Shown here in pieces: positions 14,743 through 20,787 of a DNA stretch of 51,430 bases (positions are counted from its first letter, which is position 1; each line of letters opens with the position of its first letter). A program made the translations under genes and the position numbers. Under the pieces are notes generated by a model. It ran no database searches, was not told where the DNA came from, and worked only from the letters and a program-made list of their open reading frames with translations. This DNA is from a virus, in the IMG/VR virus record IMGVR_UViG_3300021376_003159, positions 1 through 51,430 of that record; one strand, 5' to 3'.

Positions 14743-14816
14743 TAGTTATACCAGCTAGTCTTAGCCTCTCCAAAATATTCTCTGGCCAGACCAAGAAACA
14801 CCATTATCATATGCAT
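14742..14816 (-). CDS. possible 24-aa leader ORF of ATP-grasp 5
   Basis: Begins MHMIMVFLGL and ends KTSWYN, with its TAA overlapping the ATG of ligase 5 by one base. It starts four bases after the stop of the lysine-rich protein gene. The tight junctions on both sides suggest translation by coupling. It could be a leader, a tiny precursor peptide for the ligase, or an accident of spacing. Confidence 0.3.
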   Translation of the reverse strand: MHMIMVFLGLAREYFGEAKTSWYN

Positions 14817-14820
14817 AGTA

Positions 14821-15093
14821 TTAAGCCTTAGTTTTTGGCTTGCGGCCCTTAGTCTTAGGTGCAGGCGCTGGTGCTACTGGCTTTGGTGTACGTGGCTTGC
14901 GAGCAACCTTTTCCTTCACTTCCTTGACCTCAGCCTCGACCTTCTCGACAACCTTTACAGCTTCGGCTTGAACAGCTTCAACCTTAGCCTCTACCTTCTC
15001 GACTACTTCTTTGATTTCAGCCTTAACCTCATCAAGTTTCTTCTCGGCCTCGACCCTCTTCAATCCAAGCCATACTAGAATTTTTGCAAACAT
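14821..15093 (-). CDS. lysine/alanine-rich coiled-coil protein (90 aa)
   Basis: Begins MFAKILVWLGLKR, a short hydrophobic start, then residues 15-64 are heptad-like repeats of EVK/VEA/VEKVEA, a highly charged coiled coil. The tail (residues 65-90) is ARKPRTPKPVAPAPAP and GRKPKTKA, resembling histone H1 C-terminal tails and alphaproteobacterial phasin-like or H1-like proteins. AGGAGG precedes the ATG, and a palindrome GCGATATATCGC and a late-type CATAAATG lie in the leader. It could bind DNA or act as a membrane-associated scaffold. Confidence 0.72.
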   Translation of the reverse strand: MFAKILVWLGLKRVEAEKKLDEVKAEIKEVVEKVEAKVEAVQAEAVKVVEKVEAEVKEVKEKVARKPRTPKPVAPAPAPKTKGRKPKTKA

Positions 15094-15119
15094 GGTTCCT
15101 CCTAATGCGATATATCGCG

Positions 15120-15127
15120 CATTTATG
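15120..15127 (-). promoter_or_regulatory. late-type promoter element
   Basis: CATAAATG on the minus strand, 27 nt before the ATG at 15093, matching the placement of the other late-type elements in this window. Confidence 0.4.
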
Positions 15128-15187
15128 TATACGACATTTGGATACTAACAAATGGCTAATTAGTACCAAAGTAGCCAAGTTTATCCC

Positions 15188-15216
15188 TGTACAGAATAGC
15201 CATTTGCCTGTATAAT
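15188..15216 (+). promoter_or_regulatory. TGTACA-type promoter 3
   Basis: TGTACA at 15188-15193, a 17-bp spacer, TATAAT at 15211-15216. It rules out the ATG at 15215 as the start of the next gene and supports the one at 15245. Confidence 0.8.
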
Positions 15217-15244
15217 GGCCTTTGAAAGGAAACAGGTAATCAGT

Positions 15245-15448
15245 ATGCATGATACTATTCGAATTCAAGTTCAATATCTTTCCGACGGCGGTATTCCGCT
15301 TGGTGATTGGAGAGATATGACCTTTGTCAGCAATCCAACACAGCAAATGATTTACAATCATATGTTGGCTGCGAAGAAGTCATGGCCTCGCGCGCGCGTG
15401 CGCGCAGTTAATAAGCAGGGTCAATTGCTGGATATGCTATCCTCATGA
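15245..15448 (+). CDS. small hypothetical protein (67 aa)
   Basis: Start chosen at ATG 15245 (MHDTIRIQVQ) because GAAAGGAAACAGG lies upstream and the promoter -10 covers the earlier ATG. Predicted beta-alpha: two strands, then a helix NPTQQMIYNHMLAAKK and a basic RARVRAVN strand encoded by a CG-repeat tract. It overlaps the methyltransferase gene by 4 bases. Function unknown. Confidence 0.65.
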   Translation: MHDTIRIQVQYLSDGGIPLGDWRDMTFVSNPTQQMIYNHMLAAKKSWPRARVRAVNKQGQLLDMLSS

Positions 15449-16086
15449 TAGATCCGGAAGACCCTCATTATAGAGGCAAATTGTGGGGTACCAAAGACCT
15501 TAAATTTTGGGCTGGCCTATCGCTTATATTGAACCGCATGGAGCCAGAATCGATACTTGAGATTGGTGCAGGACGTAGTACCACATTCTTCGCGGACTAT
15601 GCATGTTCAACTAGCACTAACTTTGTATCCATCGAAGAAAATTGGGAATGGCATCATAAGATTACAGATGATCTAACATGCATGTGTCTTCCCACGAATT
15701 ATATTCGTCATGTTCCCGTTAAAAACGGTTGGTATGATATTTCGATATTCAATTCTGAAGTTGAGGATCGGAATTATGATCTAGTCATGATTGATGGTCC
15801 AGTTGGCGATGAATCACGTGGACATATCCATGCAATGGGTCGCCTTGCCGAGATATGCGATAATGCTCCATTGGTCATAGTGGATGACACCCATCGCCCA
15901 TATGCTAAAGCTTATTTGGAAACCATCGCGCGCGCGCGCGAGATAATAACTGCATCTTATATGCAAAGACAGTATCGATATAGACCCACCCAAATAACCT
16001 GGGTTAGGAATGAGATATCATTTATTGTATCCGATTCACATACCAAAATAATTAAGGATGCGTTACGAACAGCCGGTGTGATATAA
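15445..16086 (+). CDS. class I SAM-dependent methyltransferase-like protein
   Basis: A 213 aa protein. SAM-binding motif I is ESILEIGAGRSTTFFADY (residues 35-52), the acidic residue after strand 2 is in FVSIEEN, and motif post-I/II is YDLVMIDGPVGDE followed by LVIVDDTHRP. This arrangement resembles small-molecule or sugar methyltransferases found in cell-surface gene clusters. No target recognition domain is present, so it is unlikely to be a DNA methylase. The stop codon lies inside an inverted repeat that precedes the next promoter. Confidence 0.7.
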   Translation: MIDPEDPHYRGKLWGTKDLKFWAGLSLILNRMEPESILEIGAGRSTTFFADYACSTSTNFVSIEENWEWHHKITDDLTCMCLPTNYIRHVPVKNGWYDISIFNSEVEDRNYDLVMIDGPVGDESRGHIHAMGRLAEICDNAPLVIVDDTHRPYAKAYLETIARAREIITASYMQRQYRYRPTQITWVRNEISFIVSDSHTKIIKDALRTAGVI

Positions 16087-16096
16087 TTGTCACACC
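16075..16096. repeat. GTGTGA inverted repeat, copy 1
   Basis: GGTGTGA-N8-TCACACC, perfect 7-bp arms. It ends 34 bases before the TGTACA of promoter 4. Same arm sequence and loop length as copies 2-4. Confidence 0.8.
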
Positions 16097-16130
16097 CCTT
16101 GAAGGTTAACAAAAATTAATCAAATACCTC

Positions 16131-16159
16131 TGTACATCTACCATAAAGCCGTCTAGTAT
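16131..16159 (+). promoter_or_regulatory. TGTACA-type promoter 4
   Basis: TGTACA at 16131-16136, a 17-bp spacer, TAGTAT at 16154-16159. The upstream stretch TTAACA-AAATTAA-CAAATACC-C is nearly repeated at promoter 6. Confidence 0.78.
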
Positions 16160-16183
16160 GGTGGCAGATAAGAGGAGAAGAAC

Positions 16184-16369
16184 ATGACCGAATATGGGGT
16201 CGATACCGAACGTGATCTTTCTACCCTTGACATCGAGTGGGTAGAATATGTGGCCGGCCGCAAGGTCTCTACCGAAGAGGCCCAGCAGCTTATCCGCGAA
16301 TATAATGAGTGGTTGGACAAGATGGAGACAGATGATGTTGGTCCGGAAATCTATGCCGAAGCCCCGTGA
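16184..16369 (+). CDS. small acidic protein (61 aa)
   Basis: Begins MTEYGVDTER with AGAGGAGAAG upstream. Acidic, helical (STEEAQQLIREYNEWLDKME). It is directly downstream of promoter 4. A strong CCTGGAG-gttt-CTCCAGG hairpin (16375-16392) starts five bases after its stop. Function unknown. Confidence 0.68.
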   Translation: MTEYGVDTERDLSTLDIEWVEYVAGRKVSTEEAQQLIREYNEWLDKMETDDVGPEIYAEAP

Positions 16370-16493
16370 CCCCTCCTGGAGGTTTCTCCAGGCTATGGGT
16401 ACGAAGGTGGTGCCTGCCCGCCGCGGGAAGGGATCGTATACCCGCAAGGGCCGGTGTGACAAAAATATCACATCGGCCAGGGAATTCGGGTGA
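16353..16493 (+). CDS. small basic protein (46 aa)
   Basis: Overlaps the previous gene by 17 bases in another frame. Reads MPKPRDPSWRF, then GTKVVPARRGKGSYTRKGR, a basic pattern resembling short conserved phage proteins that carry a KVVP..KGKGSYxRK block. The hairpin at 16375-16392 and inverted repeat copy 2 both lie within its coding region. Function unknown; the call rests mainly on the familiar motif. Confidence 0.5.
   Translation: MPKPRDPSWRFLQAMGTKVVPARRGKGSYTRKGRCDKNITSAREFG
16449..16478. repeat. GTGTGA inverted repeat, copy 2
   Basis: GGCCGGTGTGA-N8-TCACATCGGCC, 11-bp arms with one G-T wobble. It ends 31 bases before the TGTACA of promoter 5. Confidence 0.8.
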
Positions 16494-16508
16494 CCCCGAG
16501 TTTTCCTC

Positions 16509-16537
16509 TGTACATCTGGCTAATCCTGCGGTATAAT
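16509..16537 (+). promoter_or_regulatory. TGTACA-type promoter 5
   Basis: TGTACA at 16509-16514, a 17-bp spacer, TATAAT at 16532-16537, followed by a G as in most members. It drives the gene at 16576 and, by coupling, the DNA ligase. Confidence 0.8.
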
Positions 16538-16575
16538 GACCGCATCGACAACATACAACATGAGAGGTTTTTGAC

Positions 16576-17121
16576 ATGACTATGAAGCGCAATGACAAGG
16601 TTCAGATTATCGTCGACCTGCTGGCTGCTGGCCAGGGTCGCTTTACCGTGGCCGACCTGCTGGCCGCTGCTGGCTCCGAGCGGCGCGCCCGCTCGGCCAT
16701 CAGTTTGTCGCGTACCGATGGTATTGGCCTTGAGCCAGTCCGCGACGGCCGTGAGGTTACCGCCTACATCAGCGCGACCATCGGCGCTGCCCAGCGTGCC
16801 GCCGCCAATACTGCGGCCCGTGCCACCAAGGCCGTCAAGCCCGTGAAGGCGGTCAAGCCGCCCAAGCAGGTCAAGGCCAAGGTTGATGCTCCGACCCCGG
16901 TCAAGCTTCCCAAGGGTGCTACCCCAGTTCCGGGTCATCCGACCCAATATGATATGCCTACCCCAAAGCGTTCCTCCTGGCGTGGCCAGAAGGGTACGGC
17001 TGAGGAGCTGGCCGACATGTTGAAGGAATCTGGTCCTGCCATCGTGGCTATGGGCAAGCGCCACCTCGGCCCTGATGATGCTCTAGAGGTCGAGGAAATT
17101 ACCGAACAGAAGGTTGCCTAA
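16576..17121 (+). CDS. winged-helix-like protein with basic linker (181 aa)
   Basis: Begins MTMKRNDKVQIIVDLL. Residues 5-70 look like a small winged helix: LLAAGQGRFTVADLLAAAG, RRARSAISLSR (recognition-helix-like) and an EVTAYIS wing. Residues 75-125 are a low-complexity Ala/Lys/Pro/Val linker (TKAVKPVKAVKPPK), and the end is an acidic helical tail. A DNA-associated early protein, perhaps a transcription modulator, is plausible. It is visibly GC-rich compared with the phage average. Its stop overlaps the DNA ligase start (TAATG). Confidence 0.6.
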   Translation: MTMKRNDKVQIIVDLLAAGQGRFTVADLLAAAGSERRARSAISLSRTDGIGLEPVRDGREVTAYISATIGAAQRAAANTAARATKAVKPVKAVKPPKQVKAKVDAPTPVKLPKGATPVPGHPTQYDMPTPKRSSWRGQKGTAEELADMLKESGPAIVAMGKRHLGPDDALEVEEITEQKVA

Positions 17122-18011
17122 TGACCTTTCGCCCGATGCTGGCCTGTCAATATGACAAGGCCAGCGTTCGCTGGCCGATGCTGGCCAGTCCAAAGCTTGA
17201 TGGTATTCGATGCATAGCCCATAATGGTGTGGCTATGGCTCGATCCATGAAGCCTATTCGCAACCGCTACATCCAGGCTTGGTTTGAGGCCAATGCCAAA
17301 AGCCTTGAGGGCTTTGATGGTGAATTGATTGTCGGTGCACCAAATGCACCTGATGTGTTCAATGTGACCACTTCCGCTGTCAACAGCGAAGATGGTGAAC
17401 CTGACTTTGCATTTCACGTTTTTGATCGGTTGGGTGATGGTACTTACATGAGGCGCTTTGAAATTCTCTCGCAAGAGTTTATGCCAGATCGTGTCAAGTT
17501 TGTGCCTAATTATTACATCTTCAATGAGCAGGAGCTGGCCGACTATGAGGCCAAAGCACTAGATGAAGGCTATGAGGGTGTCATGCTCCGCGATCCAAAT
17601 TCACCATACAAGCAAGGTCGATCCACTCCAAAGGAAGCGTACCTCCTCAAAGTCAAGCGGTTCAATGATGCCGAAGCGGTCATTGTTGGCCTGCTAGAGG
17701 AAATGCGTAATAGTAATCCATTGACCGTCAATGAATTGGGTCTTGGTAAGCGGTCAAGCCATCAGGCTAATCTGGTTGCTAAGGGCACCATGGGTACTCT
17801 CTGCGTCCGTGGTATCAATGGTGACTTCAAGGATGTCGAATTCGGTATCGGGTCTGGCTTTGATCAAGCTACCCGTCAGGCCTTGTGGAATGACCGCGAG
17901 AATATGCTTGGTAAGGTCGTGACATATAAGTACTTTTCGATTGGTGTGAAGGATAAGCCACGTTTCCCTGTATTCAAGGGGTTACGTGATCCAATTGACA
18001 TCGGAGAGTGA
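17121..18011 (+). CDS. ATP-dependent DNA ligase
   Basis: A 296 aa minimal ligase (T7-like size). The adenylated lysine motif is SPKLDGIR (Lys25). The later motifs are FDGELIVG (motif III-like), EGVMLRDP (motif IV) and YLLKVKRF (motif V), followed by an OB-fold domain whose VKFGIGSG/VEFGIGSGF-type segment and GKVVTYKYF strand fit the family. It seals nicks in phage DNA during replication and repair. It starts in the stop codon of the upstream gene and overlaps the GNAT-like gene by 4 bases, so all three are one operon from promoter 5. Confidence 0.92.
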   Translation: MTFRPMLACQYDKASVRWPMLASPKLDGIRCIAHNGVAMARSMKPIRNRYIQAWFEANAKSLEGFDGELIVGAPNAPDVFNVTTSAVNSEDGEPDFAFHVFDRLGDGTYMRRFEILSQEFMPDRVKFVPNYYIFNEQELADYEAKALDEGYEGVMLRDPNSPYKQGRSTPKEAYLLKVKRFNDAEAVIVGLLEEMRNSNPLTVNELGLGKRSSHQANLVAKGTMGTLCVRGINGDFKDVEFGIGSGFDQATRQALWNDRENMLGKVVTYKYFSIGVKDKPRFPVFKGLRDPIDIGE

Positions 18012-18460
18012 CCATGGATCTAAAAGAATATCGTACATTAGAACCATGGCTTGAGGAGCTGCTTCTTAAAGACCCTGTTCGACCTAGTATATCTCCAGAG
18101 GATAGGTTCGGTCCAAACCACATGGTATTCGTCTTGTGGCAAGATGATCAGCCGTCAGCGGTTTGCTGTGTGGCGCTGCTGGATTATGTACCTGTGGGCG
18201 AGGTCGAACTATTCTATGACGGTAATGAACTCTACGACCATGCTTGTCTGTATACGATCTGGGCCTTGCGCCCTGGTGCCGGGCGAGCCCTTGCCAACCG
18301 GCTAGTCCCTCATCTTCGCCAAAAATATGCCGTGGCTCGGGTTCTGACCCTCTCCCCAGATACCGCCATGGCAAAGCGGTTCCATCTTAATAATGGGGCC
18401 GTAATATTTCGGGAAAATGAAGAATTTCAAACCGTTAATTATGAATATGAGGCGGTGTGA
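18008..18460 (+). CDS. GNAT-like acetyltransferase-fold protein (150 aa)
   Basis: Start ATG 18008 overlaps the ligase stop; ATG 18014 (MDLKEYRT) is an in-frame alternative. The central strand and acetyl-CoA loop are LYTIWALRPGAGRALANRLV (residues 81-100), with the glycine turn of GNAT motif A, and the C-terminal RFHLNNGAVIF strand is typical of the fold. A catalytic base is not obvious. Similar proteins occur across T4-like phages near DNA metabolism genes. Its stop lies in inverted repeat copy 3. Confidence 0.6.
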   Translation: MTMDLKEYRTLEPWLEELLLKDPVRPSISPEDRFGPNHMVFVLWQDDQPSAVCCVALLDYVPVGEVELFYDGNELYDHACLYTIWALRPGAGRALANRLVPHLRQKYAVARVLTLSPDTAMAKRFHLNNGAVIFRENEEFQTVNYEYEAV

Positions 18461-18475
18461 CAATTTTATCACACC
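18454..18475. repeat. GTGTGA inverted repeat, copy 3
   Basis: GGTGTGA-N8-TCACACC, perfect 7-bp arms, spanning the stop codon of the GNAT-like gene. Confidence 0.8.
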
Positions 18476-18485
18476 CTTACCCCCC

Positions 18486-18511
18486 CCGGTGTGATCTATT
18501 TGTCACATCGG
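18486..18511. repeat. GTGTGA inverted repeat, copy 4
   Basis: CCGGTGTGA-N8-TCACATCGG, 9-bp arms with one G-T wobble, preceded by a run of seven C. It ends 32 bases before the TGTACA of promoter 6. Confidence 0.8.
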
Positions 18512-18543
18512 TCGAAGCTTAACAGAAATTAACCAAATACCCC

Positions 18544-18572
18544 TGTACATACAACCCTTTCCGTGGTATAAT
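18544..18572 (+). promoter_or_regulatory. TGTACA-type promoter 6
   Basis: TGTACA at 18544-18549, a 17-bp spacer, TATAAT at 18567-18572. The preceding 35 bases nearly repeat those in front of promoter 4. Confidence 0.8.
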
Positions 18573-18578
18573 GCTCCT

Positions 18579-18707
18579 ATGAAGTGGACAGAAACCCCTT
18601 TTGTGCTGGCGCTAATGGTAGCCTTCGTGGTCGGATGGTTTGCCGTCGACATCTTCACCGGGCTTCTCGTTGCGCTGGTCATATTCACCATGACACTCGG
18701 AGGTTAA
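18579..18707 (+). CDS. small membrane protein (42 aa), possibly leaderless
   Basis: Begins MKWTETPFVLALM and contains one or two hydrophobic segments (LALMVAFVVGWFAV and GLLVALVIFTMTLG). The ATG is 7 bases after the -10 of promoter 6, at the expected transcription start, so the transcript would be leaderless. The next gene has its own GGAGG. Function unknown. Confidence 0.5.
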   Translation: MKWTETPFVLALMVAFVVGWFAVDIFTGLLVALVIFTMTLGG

Positions 18708-18708
18708 C

Positions 18709-19398
18709 ATGAAGCTGTTGAACATCGACGCTAATGCCAAGACCGTCAAGGGTCAAGGCCGCGGTTATATGACGGCTATCCTCTATCTCGCTCCGGCCGA
18801 CGAGTCCGGGTATGAGGTCTGCCCGATGGCCAGCAACGGCTGCCGCAAGGCTTGCCTTAACAAGGCCGGCATGGGTGCTTTCAGCAACGTCCAGGCAGCA
18901 CGTATCGCCAAGACGCGGTGGTACTTTGAGGATCGCGATGCCTTCATGGCTCAGCTGGTGGCTGAGGTGCGCGCCTTCATCCGCAAGGCGATCAAGCTTG
19001 GCCTCATCCCAGTGGTGCGCCTCAACGGCACCTCCGATATTCCGTGGGAGCGTGTACCGGTCGAGGGTCAGGCTAATATCATGTCGTTGTTCCCGTCGGT
19101 GCAGTTCTACGACTACACCAAGCGGCACAATCGTCGCGACTTGCCAGCCAACTATCACCTGACCTTCAGCCTGGCTGAGGACAATGACTCTCGCGCGCGC
19201 AAGGCCGCGACCAACGGTGCCAATATCGCCGTGGTGTTTCGTAATGACAAATTTCCGGCTTCCTATATGGGTATGCCCGTGGTCGACGGTGACGCCGACG
19301 ACCTGCGGTTTCTCGATGGCCGCGGTGTCGTGGTCGGGCTCAAGGCTAAGGGTCCTGCCAAGAAAGACTTTACTGGCTTTGTGCGGGAGGTGGCGTGA
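18709..19398 (+). CDS. GP88-like family protein
   Basis: A 229 aa protein with GGAGG before the ATG. It resembles the phage 'gene product 88' family: LNIDANAKTVKGQ start, TAILYLAPAD, then a cysteine cluster CPMASNGCRKACL (Cys38, Cys45, Cys49) and VRLNGTSDIPWE. The cysteines could hold a metal or cluster. The biochemical role of the family is not established. GC-rich, and the first long gene after promoter 6. It overlaps the next ORF (TGATG). Confidence 0.75.
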   Translation: MKLLNIDANAKTVKGQGRGYMTAILYLAPADESGYEVCPMASNGCRKACLNKAGMGAFSNVQAARIAKTRWYFEDRDAFMAQLVAEVRAFIRKAIKLGLIPVVRLNGTSDIPWERVPVEGQANIMSLFPSVQFYDYTKRHNRRDLPANYHLTFSLAEDNDSRARKAATNGANIAVVFRNDKFPASYMGMPVVDGDADDLRFLDGRGVVVGLKAKGPAKKDFTGFVREVA

Positions 19399-19586
19399 TG
19401 AATGCATCAAAGGCGGCTTGTTTTACCTTTGAGGCTTATGTACCATCACACACGACTGCTGATGGCGTGACCATGATGCACAATGTGCGCCATCAGGTTC
19501 AGGGTGAGGGGTTAACCCGTACAGCGCTGATTCAGGCCTTTGAGCAGTTTCTGCGTGGCGCAGGAATCACCGACACAACACCATGA
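19398..19586 (+). CDS. small hypothetical protein (62 aa)
   Basis: ATG 19398 overlaps the stop of the GP88-like gene (TGATG) with GGGAGG upstream; a GTG three bases earlier is less likely. Begins MNASKAACFTFEAYV. Predicted mixed alpha/beta with a C-terminal helix RTALIQAFEQFLRGAG. Operon member; function unknown. Confidence 0.6.
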   Translation: MNASKAACFTFEAYVPSHTTADGVTMMHNVRHQVQGEGLTRTALIQAFEQFLRGAGITDTTP

Positions 19587-19598
19587 AAGGAGACAGAT

Positions 19599-19748
19599 AT
19601 GCATATGTTGGTATTCAGTTATATTGTTCTAGCCTTAAATCTGATGGCATTGGCCGTCAATGTAGGGGCGGGTAATATAATCCAATCACTTGTTGGTCTA
19701 TTGGTGACAGCTGTGATTGGCTTTTATATTTGGAAGGAACGCATATGA
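19599..19748 (+). CDS. small two-span membrane protein (49 aa)
   Basis: Begins MHMLVFSYIVLALNLM with AAAGGAGAC upstream. Two hydrophobic helices (residues 4-20 and 28-44) joined by a short glycine turn, ending WKERI. Overlaps the next gene by ATGA. Size and topology would fit a small holin, antiholin or other inner-membrane accessory protein, but nothing specific is seen. Confidence 0.55.
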   Translation: MHMLVFSYIVLALNLMALAVNVGAGNIIQSLVGLLVTAVIGFYIWKERI

Positions 19749-20047
19749 GCCGCCGTATCTTTATTGTGGAGACTATCTCCCAGCATCGCTGCACGTTTGC
19801 TGTTGAAGCCGATACAGCTCAGGAAGCCATTGCACTAATGGAAGCAGACGATTACCAACGTGAATTTGGTCAGATATGGTTGGGTCAGATTGCATTGGGC
19901 GCGCATCCCGTGACCGAGGATGATTATATTGCAGCATTCGACGAGATTACCGACTACCTGAAGGATCAGCCTCGCGAACGAAAGATGTCATATATTGTGC
20001 GCGCCAAGGAGAATGCTGATGGACAGCAGCTGCCTTCTTCTGAGTAG
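19745..20047 (+). CDS. hypothetical protein (100 aa)
   Basis: Start at ATG 19745 (MSRRIFIVET), overlapping the previous stop and preceded by GGAAGG. Ferredoxin-like alternation: strand, helix DTAQEAIALMEADD, strands, then an acidic helix. It recalls short phage proteins with an FxVEADTxxEAxA pattern. The C-terminus overlaps the next small gene by 29 bases. Function unknown. Confidence 0.65.
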   Translation: MSRRIFIVETISQHRCTFAVEADTAQEAIALMEADDYQREFGQIWLGQIALGAHPVTEDDYIAAFDEITDYLKDQPRERKMSYIVRAKENADGQQLPSSE

Positions 20048-20168
20048 CTGCGCCTGGTATGAGTATCTCTACGCTTATGGTATAAGCATAGCATTCCTGG
20101 GTTGGATAATAGGATCGGCCATACTGACATCTCTCATTATCACAGCAGTTATCGGGAGTAGGAAATGA
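20019..20168 (+). CDS. small membrane protein (49 aa)
   Basis: Begins MDSSCLLLSSCAW with AAGGAG upstream inside the previous gene. One long hydrophobic segment (ISIAFLGWIIGSAILTSLIITAVIG is residues 22-46), ending SRK. Its stop overlaps the next start (ATGA). The three linked overlaps support translation. Function unknown. Confidence 0.5.
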   Translation: MDSSCLLLSSCAWYEYLYAYGISIAFLGWIIGSAILTSLIITAVIGSRK

Positions 20169-20647
20169 AGGTTGAGATTGGTCCATATCCCAAGAAGGAC
20201 AAGCCACGCAAGGTTAAAGTCAAGCTACACAAATATGATACTTGGAATGCGGATCATACTTTAGCATTGGTCATTGTACCGGTGCTAAAGGATCTTCGTG
20301 GGTTTAAACATGGTTCACCATTGATTGATGATGAAGATGTACCTGAGGATATCAGGTCGACAAATGCAGATCCAAAAGAATATGAGTGGGATATCGATTC
20401 CAACCATCACAAGAGATGGGAATGGGTATTGAATGAGATGATCTGGGCCTTCGAGCAACACGCAGATTCGGATTGGGAATCTAAATTTTATTCTGGTGAT
20501 GTTGATTGGAAATTTAAAGGTAATACGATTGTTGAAGGCCTAAATCACACGTTTGAGGTGGATCGTGAAGGCATAGATAGGCACAGAGAGAGGATGGCGA
20601 ATGGTCGCCGTCTATTTGCAAAGTATTACGATTGCCTATGGACATAA
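20165..20647 (+). CDS. conserved phage protein of unknown function (160 aa)
   Basis: Begins MKVEIGPYPKK, then RKVKVKLHKYDTWNADHTLA and HGSPLIDDEDVPEDIRST (residues 51-68). This block is familiar from hypothetical proteins widespread in T4-like and other environmental phages. Rich in Asp, Trp and His; predicted cytoplasmic. Operon member by ATGA overlap upstream and a 10-base overlap downstream. No biochemical role known to me. Confidence 0.75.
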   Translation: MKVEIGPYPKKDKPRKVKVKLHKYDTWNADHTLALVIVPVLKDLRGFKHGSPLIDDEDVPEDIRSTNADPKEYEWDIDSNHHKRWEWVLNEMIWAFEQHADSDWESKFYSGDVDWKFKGNTIVEGLNHTFEVDREGIDRHRERMANGRRLFAKYYDCLWT

Positions 20648-20787
20648 ATAAAGTTACGCCTGAGTGGATAAGGTCCATTATCCCTCATACCGTATTCAAT
20701 GCTGATCGAGAAAATTATCGCATTATCGCCGATGCGATGAAAAATTTATTGAAGGAACTTTCTCAATTGAGATCAAATGAATTCTAA
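20638..20787 (+). CDS. small hypothetical protein (49 aa)
   Basis: Begins MDINKVTPEWIRSIIPHT and ends LSQLRSNEF; mostly helical. Overlaps the previous gene by 10 bases and the radical SAM gene by 11 bases. No family recognised; support is from the tight overlaps and coding-like composition. Confidence 0.5.
   Translation: MDINKVTPEWIRSIIPHTVFNADRENYRIIADAMKNLLKELSQLRSNEF

Noticed and set aside
16468-17064. Minus-strand 198 aa ORF
   Set aside because: Shadow of the GC-rich winged-helix-like gene; composition-driven.
16075-18511. CRP/FNR binding sites
   Set aside because: Arms TGTGA/TCACA fit CRP, but the centre is 8 bases in all four copies where CRP needs 6, so I list them only as inverted repeats.
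16075-18511. CRISPR-like repeat array
   Set aside because: The four repeats are unevenly spaced, palindromic and tied to promoters; no spacer pattern.
18685-19410. Minus-strand 241 aa ORF
   Set aside because: Mirror of the GC-rich GP88-like gene, no ribosome binding site, and the plus-strand gene has motifs, a promoter and coupled neighbours.
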